From Fructobacillus sp. EFB-N1 (GTDB lineage Bacteria; Bacillota; Bacilli; Lactobacillales; Lactobacillaceae), in assembly GCF_001038455.1 (NCBI RefSeq), contig NZ_LDUY01000007.1, positions 1 to 64,000 on the forward strand: DNA of 64,000 nt, in the 5' to 3' direction. The position numbers and the translations under genes are program-made. Below are positions 42,356 through 52,947 of this stretch, piece by piece (position 1 is the stretch's first letter; every line of letters starts with the position of its first letter). The notes beneath the pieces are model-generated. The model searched no databases. It had not been told where the DNA came from and was given only the letters and a program-made list of their open reading frames with translations.

Positions 42356-43099
42356 ATGATTAAAAATCCAGTACTTGATCAATTACATGACCACCAATCA
42401 ATCCGTTCTTTCTCCGATCGGCCAGTGACCGATGAGGAAGTCGAAGCAATTTTCTCTGCAGCCCTTGCCGGACCGAATATGCAAAACTTTCAGCCAGTCA
42501 CTTTTATTGAAATCACCGACCAAGACCTCAAGAGGCGGGTCACTGAAAAGGTGAAGATGAAGTACATCGAAAATGCCACTCGGTATTTTGTTGTTACCGT
42601 CGATTGGCACAAGGTTTTGTTAAATCAGGACGCTGAAACCCGGGCCATTATGGAAGAACGAATCCAGCACTACCAATATTTGGAGGGCGGTATTGTTTCA
42701 GCTTCGATTGCCTTAGGTCGTGCTCAGGTGGCGGCTGAATCGCTTGGAATCGGTTCTGTCACAATGGCAGGTGCAATGGGCGCCTTTGAACTCTATGAAA
42801 AGGAATTGGACTTGCCAAAGTACGTTAAGCCAATTATGGGCTTTTCACTTGGCTACCCTAATCCAAAACCAGGCGTCAAACCTAAGTTGCCATTGGCTGG
42901 TTCATTGATGAAGGACCATTACGATGACGACCAAATGAAGGCTGCCATTGAGGAATATGATCAAACGATGGCCACTTACTTTAAGGGGCGGGATATTGAT
43001 TCCAATTGGACGAAGCATAACGCCTCTTTGTTAACGAAGGGTGCTGCGAACACTGCCCTATCTCAATACCCTCATGATAAGGGACTTGATTTAAAATAA
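42356..43099 (+). CDS. NADPH-dependent nitroreductase-family oxidoreductase
   Basis: The 247-residue FMN-dependent protein is of the NfsA/FRP type: HQSIRSFSDRPV near 13-24 (FMN phosphate contact), AALAGPNMQNFQPV near 35 and ESLGIGSVTMAG near 129, with MGFSLGYPNPKPGVKPKLP near 160 typical of the NfsA branch. It reduces nitro compounds, quinones or flavins with NADPH. GAGG precedes the ATG. It lies just upstream of groESL but has its own terminator. Confidence 0.88.
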   Translation: MIKNPVLDQLHDHQSIRSFSDRPVTDEEVEAIFSAALAGPNMQNFQPVTFIEITDQDLKRRVTEKVKMKYIENATRYFVVTVDWHKVLLNQDAETRAIMEERIQHYQYLEGGIVSASIALGRAQVAAESLGIGSVTMAGAMGAFELYEKELDLPKYVKPIMGFSLGYPNPKPGVKPKLPLAGSLMKDHYDDDQMKAAIEEYDQTMATYFKGRDIDSNWTKHNASLLTKGAANTALSQYPHDKGLDLK

Positions 43100-43111
43100 A
43101 ATAAAGATGTA

Positions 43112-43160
43112 TAAAAAGTCGTGCAAGCTCTATTGATGGAGGCCTTGACCGGCTTTTCTT
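43112..43160 (+). terminator. Probable terminator before groES
   Basis: AAAAGTCG and CGGCTTTT flank a weaker inner CAAG/CTTG pairing and T-rich bases follow. The stem is imperfect. Confidence 0.5.
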
Positions 43161-43184
43161 TTGCATAAAACGAATTTCACTGTG

Positions 43185-43212
43185 TTGACAAATAGGTCTT
43201 AGGTGCTATACT
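43185..43212 (+). promoter_or_regulatory. groESL promoter
   Basis: TTGACA (43185-43190), a 16-base spacer and TATACT (43207-43212) preceded by TGc form a near-consensus vegetative promoter. Confidence 0.85.
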
Positions 43213-43221
43213 AAAGTCAGA

Positions 43222-43248
43222 TTAGCACTCGATGTGTACGAGTGCTAA
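43222..43248 (+). promoter_or_regulatory. CIRCE element (HrcA operator)
   Basis: TTAGCACTC-N9-GAGTGCTAA is a perfect match to the CIRCE consensus, ten bases after the -10 box. HrcA binding represses groESL until heat or misfolded protein titrates GroEL. hrcA itself is not in the window. Confidence 0.97.
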
Positions 43249-43273
43249 AAATAACAAACGGAGGTTGTGATTC

Positions 43274-43558
43274 ATGTTAAAGCCCTTAGGAGACCGCGTG
43301 GTCGTCAGTGTTGCAGAACAAAGTGAAAAGACAGTTGGTGGCATTGTCTTAGCCGCTAATACGCAAGAAAAGCCAGTAACCGGTAAGGTTGTGGCAACAG
43401 GGAGTGGCTTGGTGGCTAATTCAGGCCAGAAGCTGGACATGACAGTCAAAGAAGGAGACCAGGTTTTGTTTGACAAGTTTGCTGGTCAGGAATTGACTTA
43501 TGATGGTCAATCATACTTGGCTCTCCATGAAAAAGATATTATCGCCATCGTTGATTAA
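43274..43558 (+). CDS. groES: Co-chaperonin GroES
   Basis: The 94-residue protein is a complete Gro[12 protein letters not shown] at the N-terminus, the mobile-loop motif [18 protein letters not shown] near 17-34 and a [12 protein letters not shown] segment. It caps GroEL rings during protein folding. GGAGG precedes the ATG, and the CIRCE operator lies in its leader. groEL follows after 70 bases. Confidence 0.97.
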   Translation: MLKPLGDRVVVSVAEQSEKTVGGIVLAANTQEKPVTGKVVATGSGLVANSGQKLDMTVKEGDQVLFDKFAGQELTYDGQSYLALHEKDIIAIVD

Positions 43559-43595
43559 ACAATAATTACAAGACAATTAGCACAAATAATGATGA

Positions 43596-45251
<1,656 letters not shown>

Positions 45252-45300
45252 ACTGAGCGCATTTCTGCTAAAAATGTTTTGAATAAGTGCTAAAGAAGGA

Positions 45301-45331
45301 AGTAGTCCAATTTGGATTACTTTTTTTTTCT
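45301..45331 (+). terminator. groESL terminator
   Basis: AGTAGTCCA and TGGATTACT pair across a very short loop and are followed by T9. Confidence 0.75.
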
Positions 45332-45390
45332 AAAAAAATCAGCTGGACCGATGGCTGCCTTGTGCTAGAATAAAGTAACGGAGGGAACTT

Positions 45391-45834
45391 ATGACGTTTT
45401 ATAGTGTTGATTATTTAACCAAGCAAAATAACTTAACCAATACCGTTGTGATCTTGCTGGTGGCCTTGACCTTTGTTCTTTTGGCTGTTGGTTTGGTAGC
45501 AACTTTTCGCCATCGCTTTAATACGCGTTATCGCGATTTGACGATTATTGCCTTTTTATTTTTTGTTTTTTTCGCGGGCGTTCAGTTTACTGATTTGCAA
45601 AACACAAATATTAGAAATTCACAGCAAAGTCAGATGACGGCCTTTATTAAAAACTACGTTAAGGCACAGCATGTTAAAACCGACGACGTTTACTTTAATT
45701 CGACTTCGTTTGTTGATGGCATGATTGCTAAAGAAGGCAAGAATTATTACCAAATTGGCCTTTCAAAAGATGGCCAGTCCTATACCCGGACTCAGGTTTA
45801 TTTGGTTAATGCGAATGTGGAGGTACAACGATGA
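45391..45834 (+). CDS. DUF3290-family membrane protein
   Basis: The 147-residue protein has two membrane helices (about 16-40 and 48-66) and a soluble C-terminal domain of about 75 residues. The family (DUF3290) is typically encoded next to a DUF421 protein in lactobacilli, as here with a four-base overlap. An extended -10 (TGcTAGAAT) and CGGAGG precede the start. The biochemical role is unknown. Confidence 0.75.
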   Translation: MTFYSVDYLTKQNNLTNTVVILLVALTFVLLAVGLVATFRHRFNTRYRDLTIIAFLFFVFFAGVQFTDLQNTNIRNSQQSQMTAFIKNYVKAQHVKTDDVYFNSTSFVDGMIAKEGKNYYQIGLSKDGQSYTRTQVYLVNANVEVQR

Positions 45835-46481
45835 GTTTTTACTTACCGATTATTTTAAAGTTGGGCATCGGCCTGATTGCCTTGATCGTTCAAATTAATA
45901 TTTTTGGAAAAGGGAATTTGGCCCCATCAAATGCCTTAGACCAAGTTCAAAACTATGTTTTAGGTGGTATCATTGGAGGAACCATTTATACGGCAACGAT
46001 TACCGTTTTTCAGTTCATTATCGTGCTGGTCATCTGGACGCTTTGGGTCATGATTTTGAAGTTCTTAAAGGAACACAATCACTTGGCCAAAAAGATTATT
46101 GATGGCACGCCAAAGGTCGTAATTGACCGTGGCCAGATTGATGTTGATGCTGTCGTGATGGCCGGCCAGTCGGCTTCTGATTTGATGTTTAAGCTCCGAG
46201 AGCAAGAAGTCTACGATGTTTCTAAAGTGAAGCGGGCCGTGATTGAACAAAACGGTCAGTTAACCGTGATTGAATATGGCGATCAAAATCCCAAATATCC
46301 GATTATTTATGATGGCCAGGCGAACTTTGATGTGTTGGATGCCATTGATCAAGACGAGGATTGGTTGGAAAATCAGGTCATTGCGGAAGGCTATGCCGGG
46401 ATTAATGATATCTTCGTTGGCGAATACATTCAGGGGAAGATTCGGTTGACTCCTTATAATCAAAGTGATCAGAAGAAGTAA
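45831..46481 (+). CDS. DUF421 (YetF-like) membrane protein
   Basis: The 216-residue protein has three N-terminal membrane helices. The DUF421 soluble domain carries LAKKIIDGTPKVVIDRGQID near 84 and SASDLMFKLREQEVYDVSKVKRAVIEQNG near 112. Homologues such as YetF/YrbG occur as partners of DUF3290 proteins and have been tied to spore or stress phenotypes; the molecular function is unresolved. It probably forms a complex with the preceding gene product (inference from overlap). Confidence 0.8.
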   Translation: MSFYLPIILKLGIGLIALIVQINIFGKGNLAPSNALDQVQNYVLGGIIGGTIYTATITVFQFIIVLVIWTLWVMILKFLKEHNHLAKKIIDGTPKVVIDRGQIDVDAVVMAGQSASDLMFKLREQEVYDVSKVKRAVIEQNGQLTVIEYGDQNPKYPIIYDGQANFDVLDAIDQDEDWLENQVIAEGYAGINDIFVGEYIQGKIRLTPYNQSDQKK

Positions 46482-46519
46482 TCGCTTGTTGTCAAGGCGG
46501 GCGTAGAAAGGATTTTTCA

Positions 46520-47200
46520 TTGACTCTTAAAGAAATCTATCATCGCGCTCGCACTAGTCGAGTTTGGACCATTGTGGTGCCAATGCTCGTTGGTATTGCC
46601 TATTCGTGGTGGCGTTACCAGCGCCTTTTGTTTTGGCCAAGCTTATTGATGGTGGTGACGGTGGCCATAGTCAAGCTTGCCTATGACTGGTGGTTTGACC
46701 AGTACCCCATCCATTCGATTTGGATTTTGCGGCTGAAGCGGGGCATTGACGTTATCTTGCCATACTTTTTAATTATTTTAATGCTGTTCTTGAATACAAA
46801 GTTCAAGCCAACTGCGGGACTGTTAACTGTTTGGTTCGGGATTGCGTTTCCTTTAATTGCCTTTTCACTGTCGATTTCAGTCGCCAAGGATGTTCGTAAA
46901 ATCCGCGCAGAGGAAATCAGTGCCAAGGAGTTCCAGCATGCTCAAAGTCGGGCTAGTTGGGTGCGCCCAATCTTCTTGCTCTTGCCGGTTATTGCCTATG
47001 CAGAAATTTTATTGCTAACGCTGTCAGGTTACCTACCACTGCTTGCTTGGGCAATGCTTGTTTTGTTCCCATTAGTTTTTGCTCAGGCATTGGCGGTTGG
47101 TTTGGAGTCCGACTTGGATAAGTCGGCTGATTTACCAGCGCGTAACCTCTTTTTGACGGGGCTTGCCCTTGTCTTAGTGTTGGTAATCGCAGGTGCTTGA
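46520..47200 (+). CDS. Multi-pass membrane protein of unknown function
   Basis: The 226-residue protein has six or seven hydrophobic helices. The start is TTG with AAAGGA upstream. The N-terminal arrangement (RVWTIVVPMLVGIAYSW, then KLAYDWWFDQYP where UbiA/MenA prenyltransferases have their first NDxxD motif) looks like a much decayed UbiA family member. However, the second Asp-rich motif is absent, so I assign no enzyme function. It follows the DUF421 gene by 38 bases and may belong to that operon. Confidence 0.6.
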   Translation: MTLKEIYHRARTSRVWTIVVPMLVGIAYSWWRYQRLLFWPSLLMVVTVAIVKLAYDWWFDQYPIHSIWILRLKRGIDVILPYFLIILMLFLNTKFKPTAGLLTVWFGIAFPLIAFSLSISVAKDVRKIRAEEISAKEFQHAQSRASWVRPIFLLLPVIAYAEILLLTLSGYLPLLAWAMLVLFPLVFAQALAVGLESDLDKSADLPARNLFLTGLALVLVLVIAGA

Positions 47201-47211
47201 TTTAAATATCA

Positions 47212-47281
47212 AAAAGAAAACCGATGACTGTGAGATATGAACCCTGAATTTTAGGCTTTATATCACTACTGTCATCGGTTT
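47212..47281 (-). terminator. Terminator of the CBS-ACT gene
   Basis: A 10-11 bp stem ACCGATGAC/GTCATCGGT, with further interrupted pairing inside, ends on the minus strand in TTTTCTTTTT. The plus-strand side lacks a T-run. Confidence 0.6.
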
Positions 47282-47288
47282 ATAGTGC

Positions 47289-47939
47289 TTAGACAAATTC
47301 ATTTAAGTTTTCAACGGATTGAACTTGGAACCGCTTGCGCTCGAGCTTGGTGATAATCTTGCGCAGGATGGGGGAGTCTTCCGTTAGTGGTAGAGTAAAG
47401 AGAATGGATTTCGGTTCGTTTTTCTCGTTTTGGATCGAAAGAACGGACTCGATATTAGTATAGCGGGTGATAACTCGGGTAATTTGTTGTAGATTTCCCC
47501 GTTCTTCTTGCTTGGTCTTGACTGCCAGTGAAACGCCACCCTTTTGGAGTGACCATGACTGTGATAACAGGTCCATCAAAGAGGAGTGGGTTAGGACGCC
47601 GATAAAGTGGTGGGCGTCATCAACCACCGCAATGTGTGGCAGGTCGCGAATAGCGAAGAAAAGTTCATAGAAATCAGCCGAAGTTGAGATAAACTTGGTT
47701 GAATTGCGCATGATTGAAGTTGCCCGCTTGCTTGTATCACCACCACGAGCAATATACTCATAAACGTGTTGACGGTAAACATTACCACGGAAGAGGTGCC
47801 CGGTGGTATCTAAAATTGGAATTGTACGGATGTGATCGGCTTCTTTACTTTCAAACAGTTCGTAGACTTCTTTGATAGTGGTGTCTTCGCTGATGGTAAG
47901 TAATTGATTTTTAGGGACGATCAAAGACTTTGGAAACAT
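47289..47939 (-). CDS. CBS-domain protein with a C-terminal ACT-like domain
   Basis: The 216-residue protein has two CBS motifs (SEDTTIKEVYELFESKEADHIRTIPILD near 17-44 and the FISTSADFYELFFAIRDLPHIAVVDD region near 85-110). An ACT-like regulatory domain follows (about 140-215). This CBS-ACT layout is found in AcuB-like proteins and in CbpA of Listeria, which binds c-di-AMP. The ATG at 47939 with AGGCAGG upstream is preferred over a start 20 codons earlier. It is presumably a ligand-sensing protein; c-di-AMP binding is only a suggestion. Confidence 0.75.
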   Translation of the reverse strand: MFPKSLIVPKNQLLTISEDTTIKEVYELFESKEADHIRTIPILDTTGHLFRGNVYRQHVYEYIARGGDTSKRATSIMRNSTKFISTSADFYELFFAIRDLPHIAVVDDAHHFIGVLTHSSLMDLLSQSWSLQKGGVSLAVKTKQEERGNLQQITRVITRYTNIESVLSIQNEKNEPKSILFTLPLTEDSPILRKIITKLERKRFQVQSVENLNEFV

Positions 47940-48059
47940 AGATTGCCTGCCTTTATAAAAGTTCTTTCTTTGCTCTATCCTAACATATTTATGTGTCAAA
48001 CTTGCGTGTTATAATGATAAGATTAGGATGTTAGTAGAAATGTTTGAAAGGAAACCCTG

Positions 48060-48626
48060 ATGAAATTTATTTTTGGCCTTGGAAATATTGGTGAAAGCTA
48101 TGATTTGACAAGACACAACATTGGCTTTATGGCCTTAGACCACTTCGCGGCTAGTCAGGGGGTCGAATTTGTACCAACGAAACTTTATGCATCGGCCGCC
48201 AAGGTTGTGATTGATGGGGAAACGGTTTGGTTGGTCAAGCCAAGTACTTACATGAACGATTCTGGCCAGGCGGTTCGAGCTTTTTTGGACTTTTACGGTG
48301 GGGATGTTGATGACATCCTCGTGTTGGCCGACGATATGGACCAATCCTTTGGCAAGATTCGCTTTCGGGCCAAGGGCTCTGCCGGTGGCCATAATGGATT
48401 AAAATCAATTATGGCCCATACGAAAACGCAAGGTTTTTTGCGCTTAAAGTTTGGCATTGGCCATCCAGACCATGACCATCAGTCGGTCGTTAATTACGTT
48501 TTGGGTAAATTTTCAAAAGACGATTTAGCCACCTGGGATGACACTTTTAAAAAGGTCGACCAGGCCCTCGTGGATTGGGTTCATGGGGCAAATGCGGCTG
48601 AATTGAGCAATCAATATAATGGGTAA
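48060..48626 (+). CDS. pth: Peptidyl-tRNA hydrolase
   Basis: The 188-residue enzyme has FGLGNIGESYDLTRHNIGFMALD near residues 5-27 (catalytic His in the TRHN motif), LVKPSTYMNDSGQAV near 60 and AGGHNGLKSI near 110. It releases peptides from peptidyl-tRNA. GAAAGGA precedes the ATG, and a TATAAT box lies near 48011. mfd follows after two bases. Confidence 0.96.
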   Translation: MKFIFGLGNIGESYDLTRHNIGFMALDHFAASQGVEFVPTKLYASAAKVVIDGETVWLVKPSTYMNDSGQAVRAFLDFYGGDVDDILVLADDMDQSFGKIRFRAKGSAGGHNGLKSIMAHTKTQGFLRLKFGIGHPDHDHQSVVNYVLGKFSKDDLATWDDTFKKVDQALVDWVHGANAAELSNQYNG

Positions 48627-48628
48627 GC

Positions 48629-51600
48629 ATGACGTTAACAAAATATTTAACGAACAATGAAACAATTACGAAATTAACCGAACAACAAAAGCCTGGCGAG
48701 CGCCAGCTTTTTTTGGGTGTGAATGGGGCAGCAAAGGCGGCCTCGTTAGCAGCGCTTTATGAACGGCGGCCACAGCCGATTTTGGTGCTCACCGATACTC
48801 AGGCTCACTTGGAGGATTTGGCGAACGATCTGGCTGATTTAGTAGCCGAGGAGGACCTTTACCGGTTTTCGGCCGAGGAAGCATTGGCGACGGAACTCGC
48901 CGTTTCTTCCAATTCTTTTGTGACTGATCGGGTAGAAGCTTTAACAGGCTTGGCCACTGGTCGGCCTGGAATTTATCTGACAAATTTGGCGGCCTTCGTT
49001 CGTTATGAGCCGCAGGTGGCTGATTTCACGAATGCACAAATGCGCTTGAAGGTTGGGGAGAGCTATGACTTTCAAGATTTGAAAGCGCGGTTGGTGACTC
49101 TGGGATACCACTTGGTTGTTCGAGTGGAAAATCCGGGTGAATATGCCCAACGGGGTTCTATTTTTGATGTTTTTCCACCAACAGCCGATAATCCCTACCG
49201 GCTCGATTTTTTTGATGATGAATTGGATATGATTAAGACCTTTGATCCGTCCAGCCAAAAGAGTGCCGATTCGGTGACCGGGGTGACGGTCTTGCCAGCG
49301 ACTGATTTGGTGATTGACCAAGACCGCTATCAGGCTGGTAAAGAACGTCTGGAGGAGGCCTTTTCAGCTTATCGTAAGGGTTTGCCGGGAGTGGAGAAAA
49401 AACACGCCACGGAGGGCTTTGATAGCACGCAGACGGCACTTGATGAAGGGCGGCGGGATCAATCGATTCTGCCGTATGCTCAGTATTTTTTCCAAGAGAA
49501 GACGACGTTGATTGATTACTTGGGTCAAGAGGGATTATTTGTTGTTGATGACTTTGCTCGCTTGCAGGAAAGCGCCTTATCGCAAAATACCCTTGACCAG
49601 GAATGGCTTGACCAGCAGGTCGAGACCTACCAGATTGTGCCACCATTGGCCATTAAGGATGACTTGGAAGCCATTTTGGGTCGAGTTCACCAGGCCGAAC
49701 TTTATCTGGCCAACTTCCAGCGTGGCTTGAATAAGTTAACGTTTGCTCACTTGGAAGAGATCACCTCCAGGCCAGCAAACCAATACTACGGTCAAATTCC
49801 GGCTCTTTTACCGGATTTGCAGTTTGCAAAAGACCGCGGGATGACGATGGTGCTTTTAATCAGCGACCGCGATCGGGCACAAAATTTTGTGGCAACATTG
49901 AAGGATCATGATTTAACGGTGCCAATTAACCGCGAAATTCAGCCCAACCAGGTCCAAATAATTATTGGTAACTTTGTGGCCGGCTTTGAGTGGCCTAAGA
50001 GTCATTTAACGGTCTTAACTGAGCGCGAGTTGTTTGATAAGGCACGGAAGCCGGTGGCCCGTCGGTCCCGGAAGATGGCGAACGCCGAACGTTTGAAGTC
50101 CTATAATGAGCTTCAGGTAGGCGACTATGTTGTCCATATCAACCATGGAATCGGTCAGTATCAGGGCTTGCAAAGTCTCGAGGCCGATGGTGGTAAGCAG
50201 GACTATTTGGTCATTTTGTACCAAAAGAATGCTAAGATCTTTTTGCCAGTCACCCAGTTAAATCTGATTCAAAAGTATATTGGTGGGTCAGACACTGGGA
50301 AGAAGCCTAAGATTAATAAATTGGGCGGGACCGAATGGCAAAAGACCAAGAAGCAAGTTCAAAATAAGATTGAAGATATTGCTGATGAGCTGTTAGAACT
50401 CTATGCCGAACGGGAGGCCAAGCAAGGCTATGCCTTTCCACCCGGTGATACGGCCCAACTAAAGTTTGATACGGCCTTTCCTTATCCGGAAACGCCCGAC
50501 CAGGTTCGTAGTATCGAAGAAATTAAGGCTGACATGCAGCGCTTACGACCAATGGACCGGCTACTGGTTGGGGATGTTGGCTTTGGTAAAACCGAGGTTG
50601 CCTTGCGAGCGGTCTTCAAGGCTGCCCACGCTGGTAAGCAAGTTGCCTTTTTGGCGCCAACGACGATTTTGGTTCAACAGCACTATGAGACGATGGTCGA
50701 ACGCTTTGCTGATTTCCCGGAAATTCGGATTGGCCACTTGTCCCGCTTTCAAACGGCAGCCGAAAACAAGCAGACCATTCAGGCGTTAAAGGACCACGAA
50801 CTGGATATCGTCGTTGGCACACACCGTCTGTTAAGTGCCGACGTGGCCTTTGCCGACCTTGGCTTACTGGTCATCGATGAGGAACAGCGCTTTGGTGTTA
50901 AGCACAAGGAAAAGTTAAAGCAAATCAGGACTAACGTCGATGTCTTGACGTTAACAGCAACGCCAATTCCACGAACGCTGAACATGGCCATGGTTGGTGC
51001 TCGCGATTTGTCCGTGATTGAAACGCCACCATTGAACCGTTACCCAATTCAGACCTACGTCGTGGAACTTGATTGGACGTTGGTGCGCGATGTGATTGGC
51101 AAGGAATTGGCCCGTAATGGCCAGGTTTTCTACCTGCATAACCGGGTGGCCGACCTGGAACGGATAGCAGATCAGATTCAAGACTTGGTACCCGATGCTC
51201 GGGTCGCAGTCATTCACGGTCAAATGTCAGAAGTCCAGTTGGAGGGGATTCTCTACTCCTTCTTAAACCAGGAATTCGATGTCCTGGTAACAACTACGAT
51301 TATAGAAACTGGGGTCGACATTCCCAATGCGAACACGTTGATTGTTGATAATGCCGATCACATGGGTCTGTCACAGCTTTACCAGCTTCGTGGCCGAGTC
51401 GGACGGTCAGCCCGGTTAGCCTATGCCTACTTTACTTATCCATTTACCCGCACGCCGAGTGAAGAGGGGCAAAAGCGGCTGGAAGCCATTCGGGACTTTA
51501 CGGAACTGGGTTCAGGCTTTAAAATTGCGATGCGTGACCTATCGATTCGAGGCGCCGGCGACCTGCTTGGTAAGCAGCAGCACGGCTTTATTGATTCGGT

Positions 51601-52168
51601 CGGTTATGATTTGTATACCCAGATGCTCAAAGAGGCTGTTGCTGCAAAGCAGGGTCAGACCAAGCCGGCAACGACAACGCAAACGGATGCCGAACTCATT
51701 TTGGGAGTATTGGCCTTCTTGCCCGATGACTACGTGGCAGATTCGGCGGAAAAGATTGACCTTTACCGTCAAATTCGTCAGGCGAAGTCAGATGAAGACT
51801 TCGAGAATGTGGAGTCTGATTTGATTGACCGCTTCGGTGATTTCCCAGATGAGGTTGGTCGCCTATTACTGGTTTCTCGAATCAAGAACTTGGCTGATTT
51901 GGCAGAGGCCACGCAAATCCGGCGCCAGAAAAATCAGGTCACAGTACGCTTTGCTGAATCGATGACCAGCAAATTAGCTGGGGAAACCATTTTCCAAGCT
52001 TTGCAGGACGTCCCCTACAAGGCGGTAGTCGATGGCAAGCAGGCTCAGCTGGCCGTCACGTTAACTGTTGATTTAAAAGAGGAGTCAGCATACTGGCTCA
52101 ATAACCTGCGAAACTTCCTCTTGGTTGTTTTGCAACTAACAAAAAAGGATGAATTTGATGCGAATTGA
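48629..52168 (+). CDS. mfd: Transcription-repair coupling factor
   Basis: The 1179-residue protein is full length. It has an N-terminal UvrB-like part, the RNA-polymerase-interaction module (VGDYVVHINHGIGQYQGL near 495), the translocase with Walker A GDVGFGKTEVA near 650, the DEEQ box VIDEEQRFGVKHKEKLK near 750, and a C-terminal TRCF domain. It removes RNA polymerase stalled at DNA lesions and recruits UvrA. It overlaps rqcP by 11 bases. Confidence 0.97.
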   Translation: MTLTKYLTNNETITKLTEQQKPGERQLFLGVNGAAKAASLAALYERRPQPILVLTDTQAHLEDLANDLADLVAEEDLYRFSAEEALATELAVSSNSFVTDRVEALTGLATGRPGIYLTNLAAFVRYEPQVADFTNAQMRLKVGESYDFQDLKARLVTLGYHLVVRVENPGEYAQRGSIFDVFPPTADNPYRLDFFDDELDMIKTFDPSSQKSADSVTGVTVLPATDLVIDQDRYQAGKERLEEAFSAYRKGLPGVEKKHATEGFDSTQTALDEGRRDQSILPYAQYFFQEKTTLIDYLGQEGLFVVDDFARLQESALSQNTLDQEWLDQQVETYQIVPPLAIKDDLEAILGRVHQAELYLANFQRGLNKLTFAHLEEITSRPANQYYGQIPALLPDLQFAKDRGMTMVLLISDRDRAQNFVATLKDHDLTVPINREIQPNQVQIIIGNFVAGFEWPKSHLTVLTERELFDKARKPVARRSRKMANAERLKSYNELQVGDYVVHINHGIGQYQGLQSLEADGGKQDYLVILYQKNAKIFLPVTQLNLIQKYIGGSDTGKKPKINKLGGTEWQKTKKQVQNKIEDIADELLELYAEREAKQGYAFPPGDTAQLKFDTAFPYPETPDQVRSIEEIKADMQRLRPMDRLLVGDVGFGKTEVALRAVFKAAHAGKQVAFLAPTTILVQQHYETMVERFADFPEIRIGHLSRFQTAAENKQTIQALKDHELDIVVGTHRLLSADVAFADLGLLVIDEEQRFGVKHKEKLKQIRTNVDVLTLTATPIPRTLNMAMVGARDLSVIETPPLNRYPIQTYVVELDWTLVRDVIGKELARNGQVFYLHNRVADLERIADQIQDLVPDARVAVIHGQMSEVQLEGILYSFLNQEFDVLVTTTIIETGVDIPNANTLIVDNADHMGLSQLYQLRGRVGRSARLAYAYFTYPFTRTPSEEGQKRLEAIRDFTELGSGFKIAMRDLSIRGAGDLLGKQQHGFIDSVGYDLYTQMLKEAVAAKQGQTKPATTTQTDAELILGVLAFLPDDYVADSAEKIDLYRQIRQAKSDEDFENVESDLIDRFGDFPDEVGRLLLVSRIKNLADLAEATQIRRQKNQVTVRFAESMTSKLAGETIFQALQDVPYKAVVDGKQAQLAVTLTVDLKEESAYWLNNLRNFLLVVLQLTKKDEFDAN

Positions 52169-52433
52169 TAAGTTTTTAAAGCTTTCACGGATTATTAAGC
52201 GCCGGGCCGTTGCCAAGGATTTGGCCGACCAAGGACGGATTGAAATCAACGATAAGCGGGCGAAGTCAGCTGCTAATGTTGGTACCAATGATTTGATTAC
52301 GATTCATTTCGGTAACAAGACTTTGGTGGTCAGGGTTTTGAAATTGGCCGAAATCGTTAAAAAGGACGAAGCACAGGATCTGTATGAGGTTGTTTCCGAA
52401 TCTTATGAGCAGCAAGATGACAAGGAAGATTAA
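52158..52433 (+). CDS. rqcP: S4-domain RNA-binding protein RqcP (YabO)
   Basis: The 91-residue protein has an S4 fold from MRIDKFLKLSRIIKRRAVAKDLADQGRI, with the acidic C-terminus seen in RqcP. RqcP works with RqcH in ribosome-associated quality control of stalled nascent chains. I start at 52158, eight bases after AAAGGA; the ATG three codons upstream overlaps the ribosome site. The genomic place between mfd and divIC is the conserved one. Confidence 0.9.
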   Translation: MRIDKFLKLSRIIKRRAVAKDLADQGRIEINDKRAKSAANVGTNDLITIHFGNKTLVVRVLKLAEIVKKDEAQDLYEVVSESYEQQDDKED

Positions 52434-52510
52434 GTTTGTCTAAAGCCTGCTAATTTGCCTTGCAAGTCTATTGCGATTATGTCAAAATAATACTGATAAG
52501 GAGTGGGGCG

Positions 52511-52903
52511 ATGGTAGAAAACGAGCACCGACAATCGAATATTCGGCCGTTAAATGCTCGGATTGCCAAGCAGATTGCTGCCTCCGATGCCCGTCGTGAA
52601 GCGAGTCGTAGGCACTATGCCAGGGCCCACCACTTGCGGGAACGACGGATTGTCTTAATCGGTCTTGCTGTGGCCGTGGTTTTCATGGTTCAGTTGGTGC
52701 TGGGGCAGGTGCGGTTGCACGCTGCTAACCAAACACTGACTAAGTCCGAACTATCCCTTCAAGCCGTTCAAAAGGAAAACAAATCCTTGAAAAAAATGTC
52801 GAACCAATTGAAGGATCCGGTTTACTTGCAACAAATTTTGCGTGATAAGTACGGTTACTCACGCAAGGACGAAACGATTTATAATTTACCAGACAAATCT
52901 TAA
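52511..52903 (+). CDS. divIC: Septum formation initiator protein DivIC
   Basis: The 130-residue protein has a basic cytoplasmic N-terminus (about 1-50), one membrane helix (about 52-70) and an extracellular coiled coil (LTKSELSLQAVQKENKSLKKM) followed by the LRDKYGYSRKDETIYNLP motif of the DivIC/FtsB family. It acts with FtsL and DivIB at the division site. The ATG has AAGGAG upstream. A strong terminator hairpin follows its stop codon. Confidence 0.9.
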   Translation: MVENEHRQSNIRPLNARIAKQIAASDARREASRRHYARAHHLRERRIVLIGLAVAVVFMVQLVLGQVRLHAANQTLTKSELSLQAVQKENKSLKKMSNQLKDPVYLQQILRDKYGYSRKDETIYNLPDKS

Positions 52904-52913
52904 TGAATTGTCT

Positions 52914-52944
52914 AAAAGCCACCCTGGATAAGGGTGGCTTTTTC
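52914..52944 (+). terminator. divIC terminator overlapping the tilS ribosome site
   Basis: An 11-bp stem AAAGCCACCCT-ggata-AGGGTGGCTTT ends in T5. The 3' arm contains AGGGTGG, the only purine-rich ribosome-binding candidate for tilS. Confidence 0.75.
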
Positions 52945-52947
52945 TTG

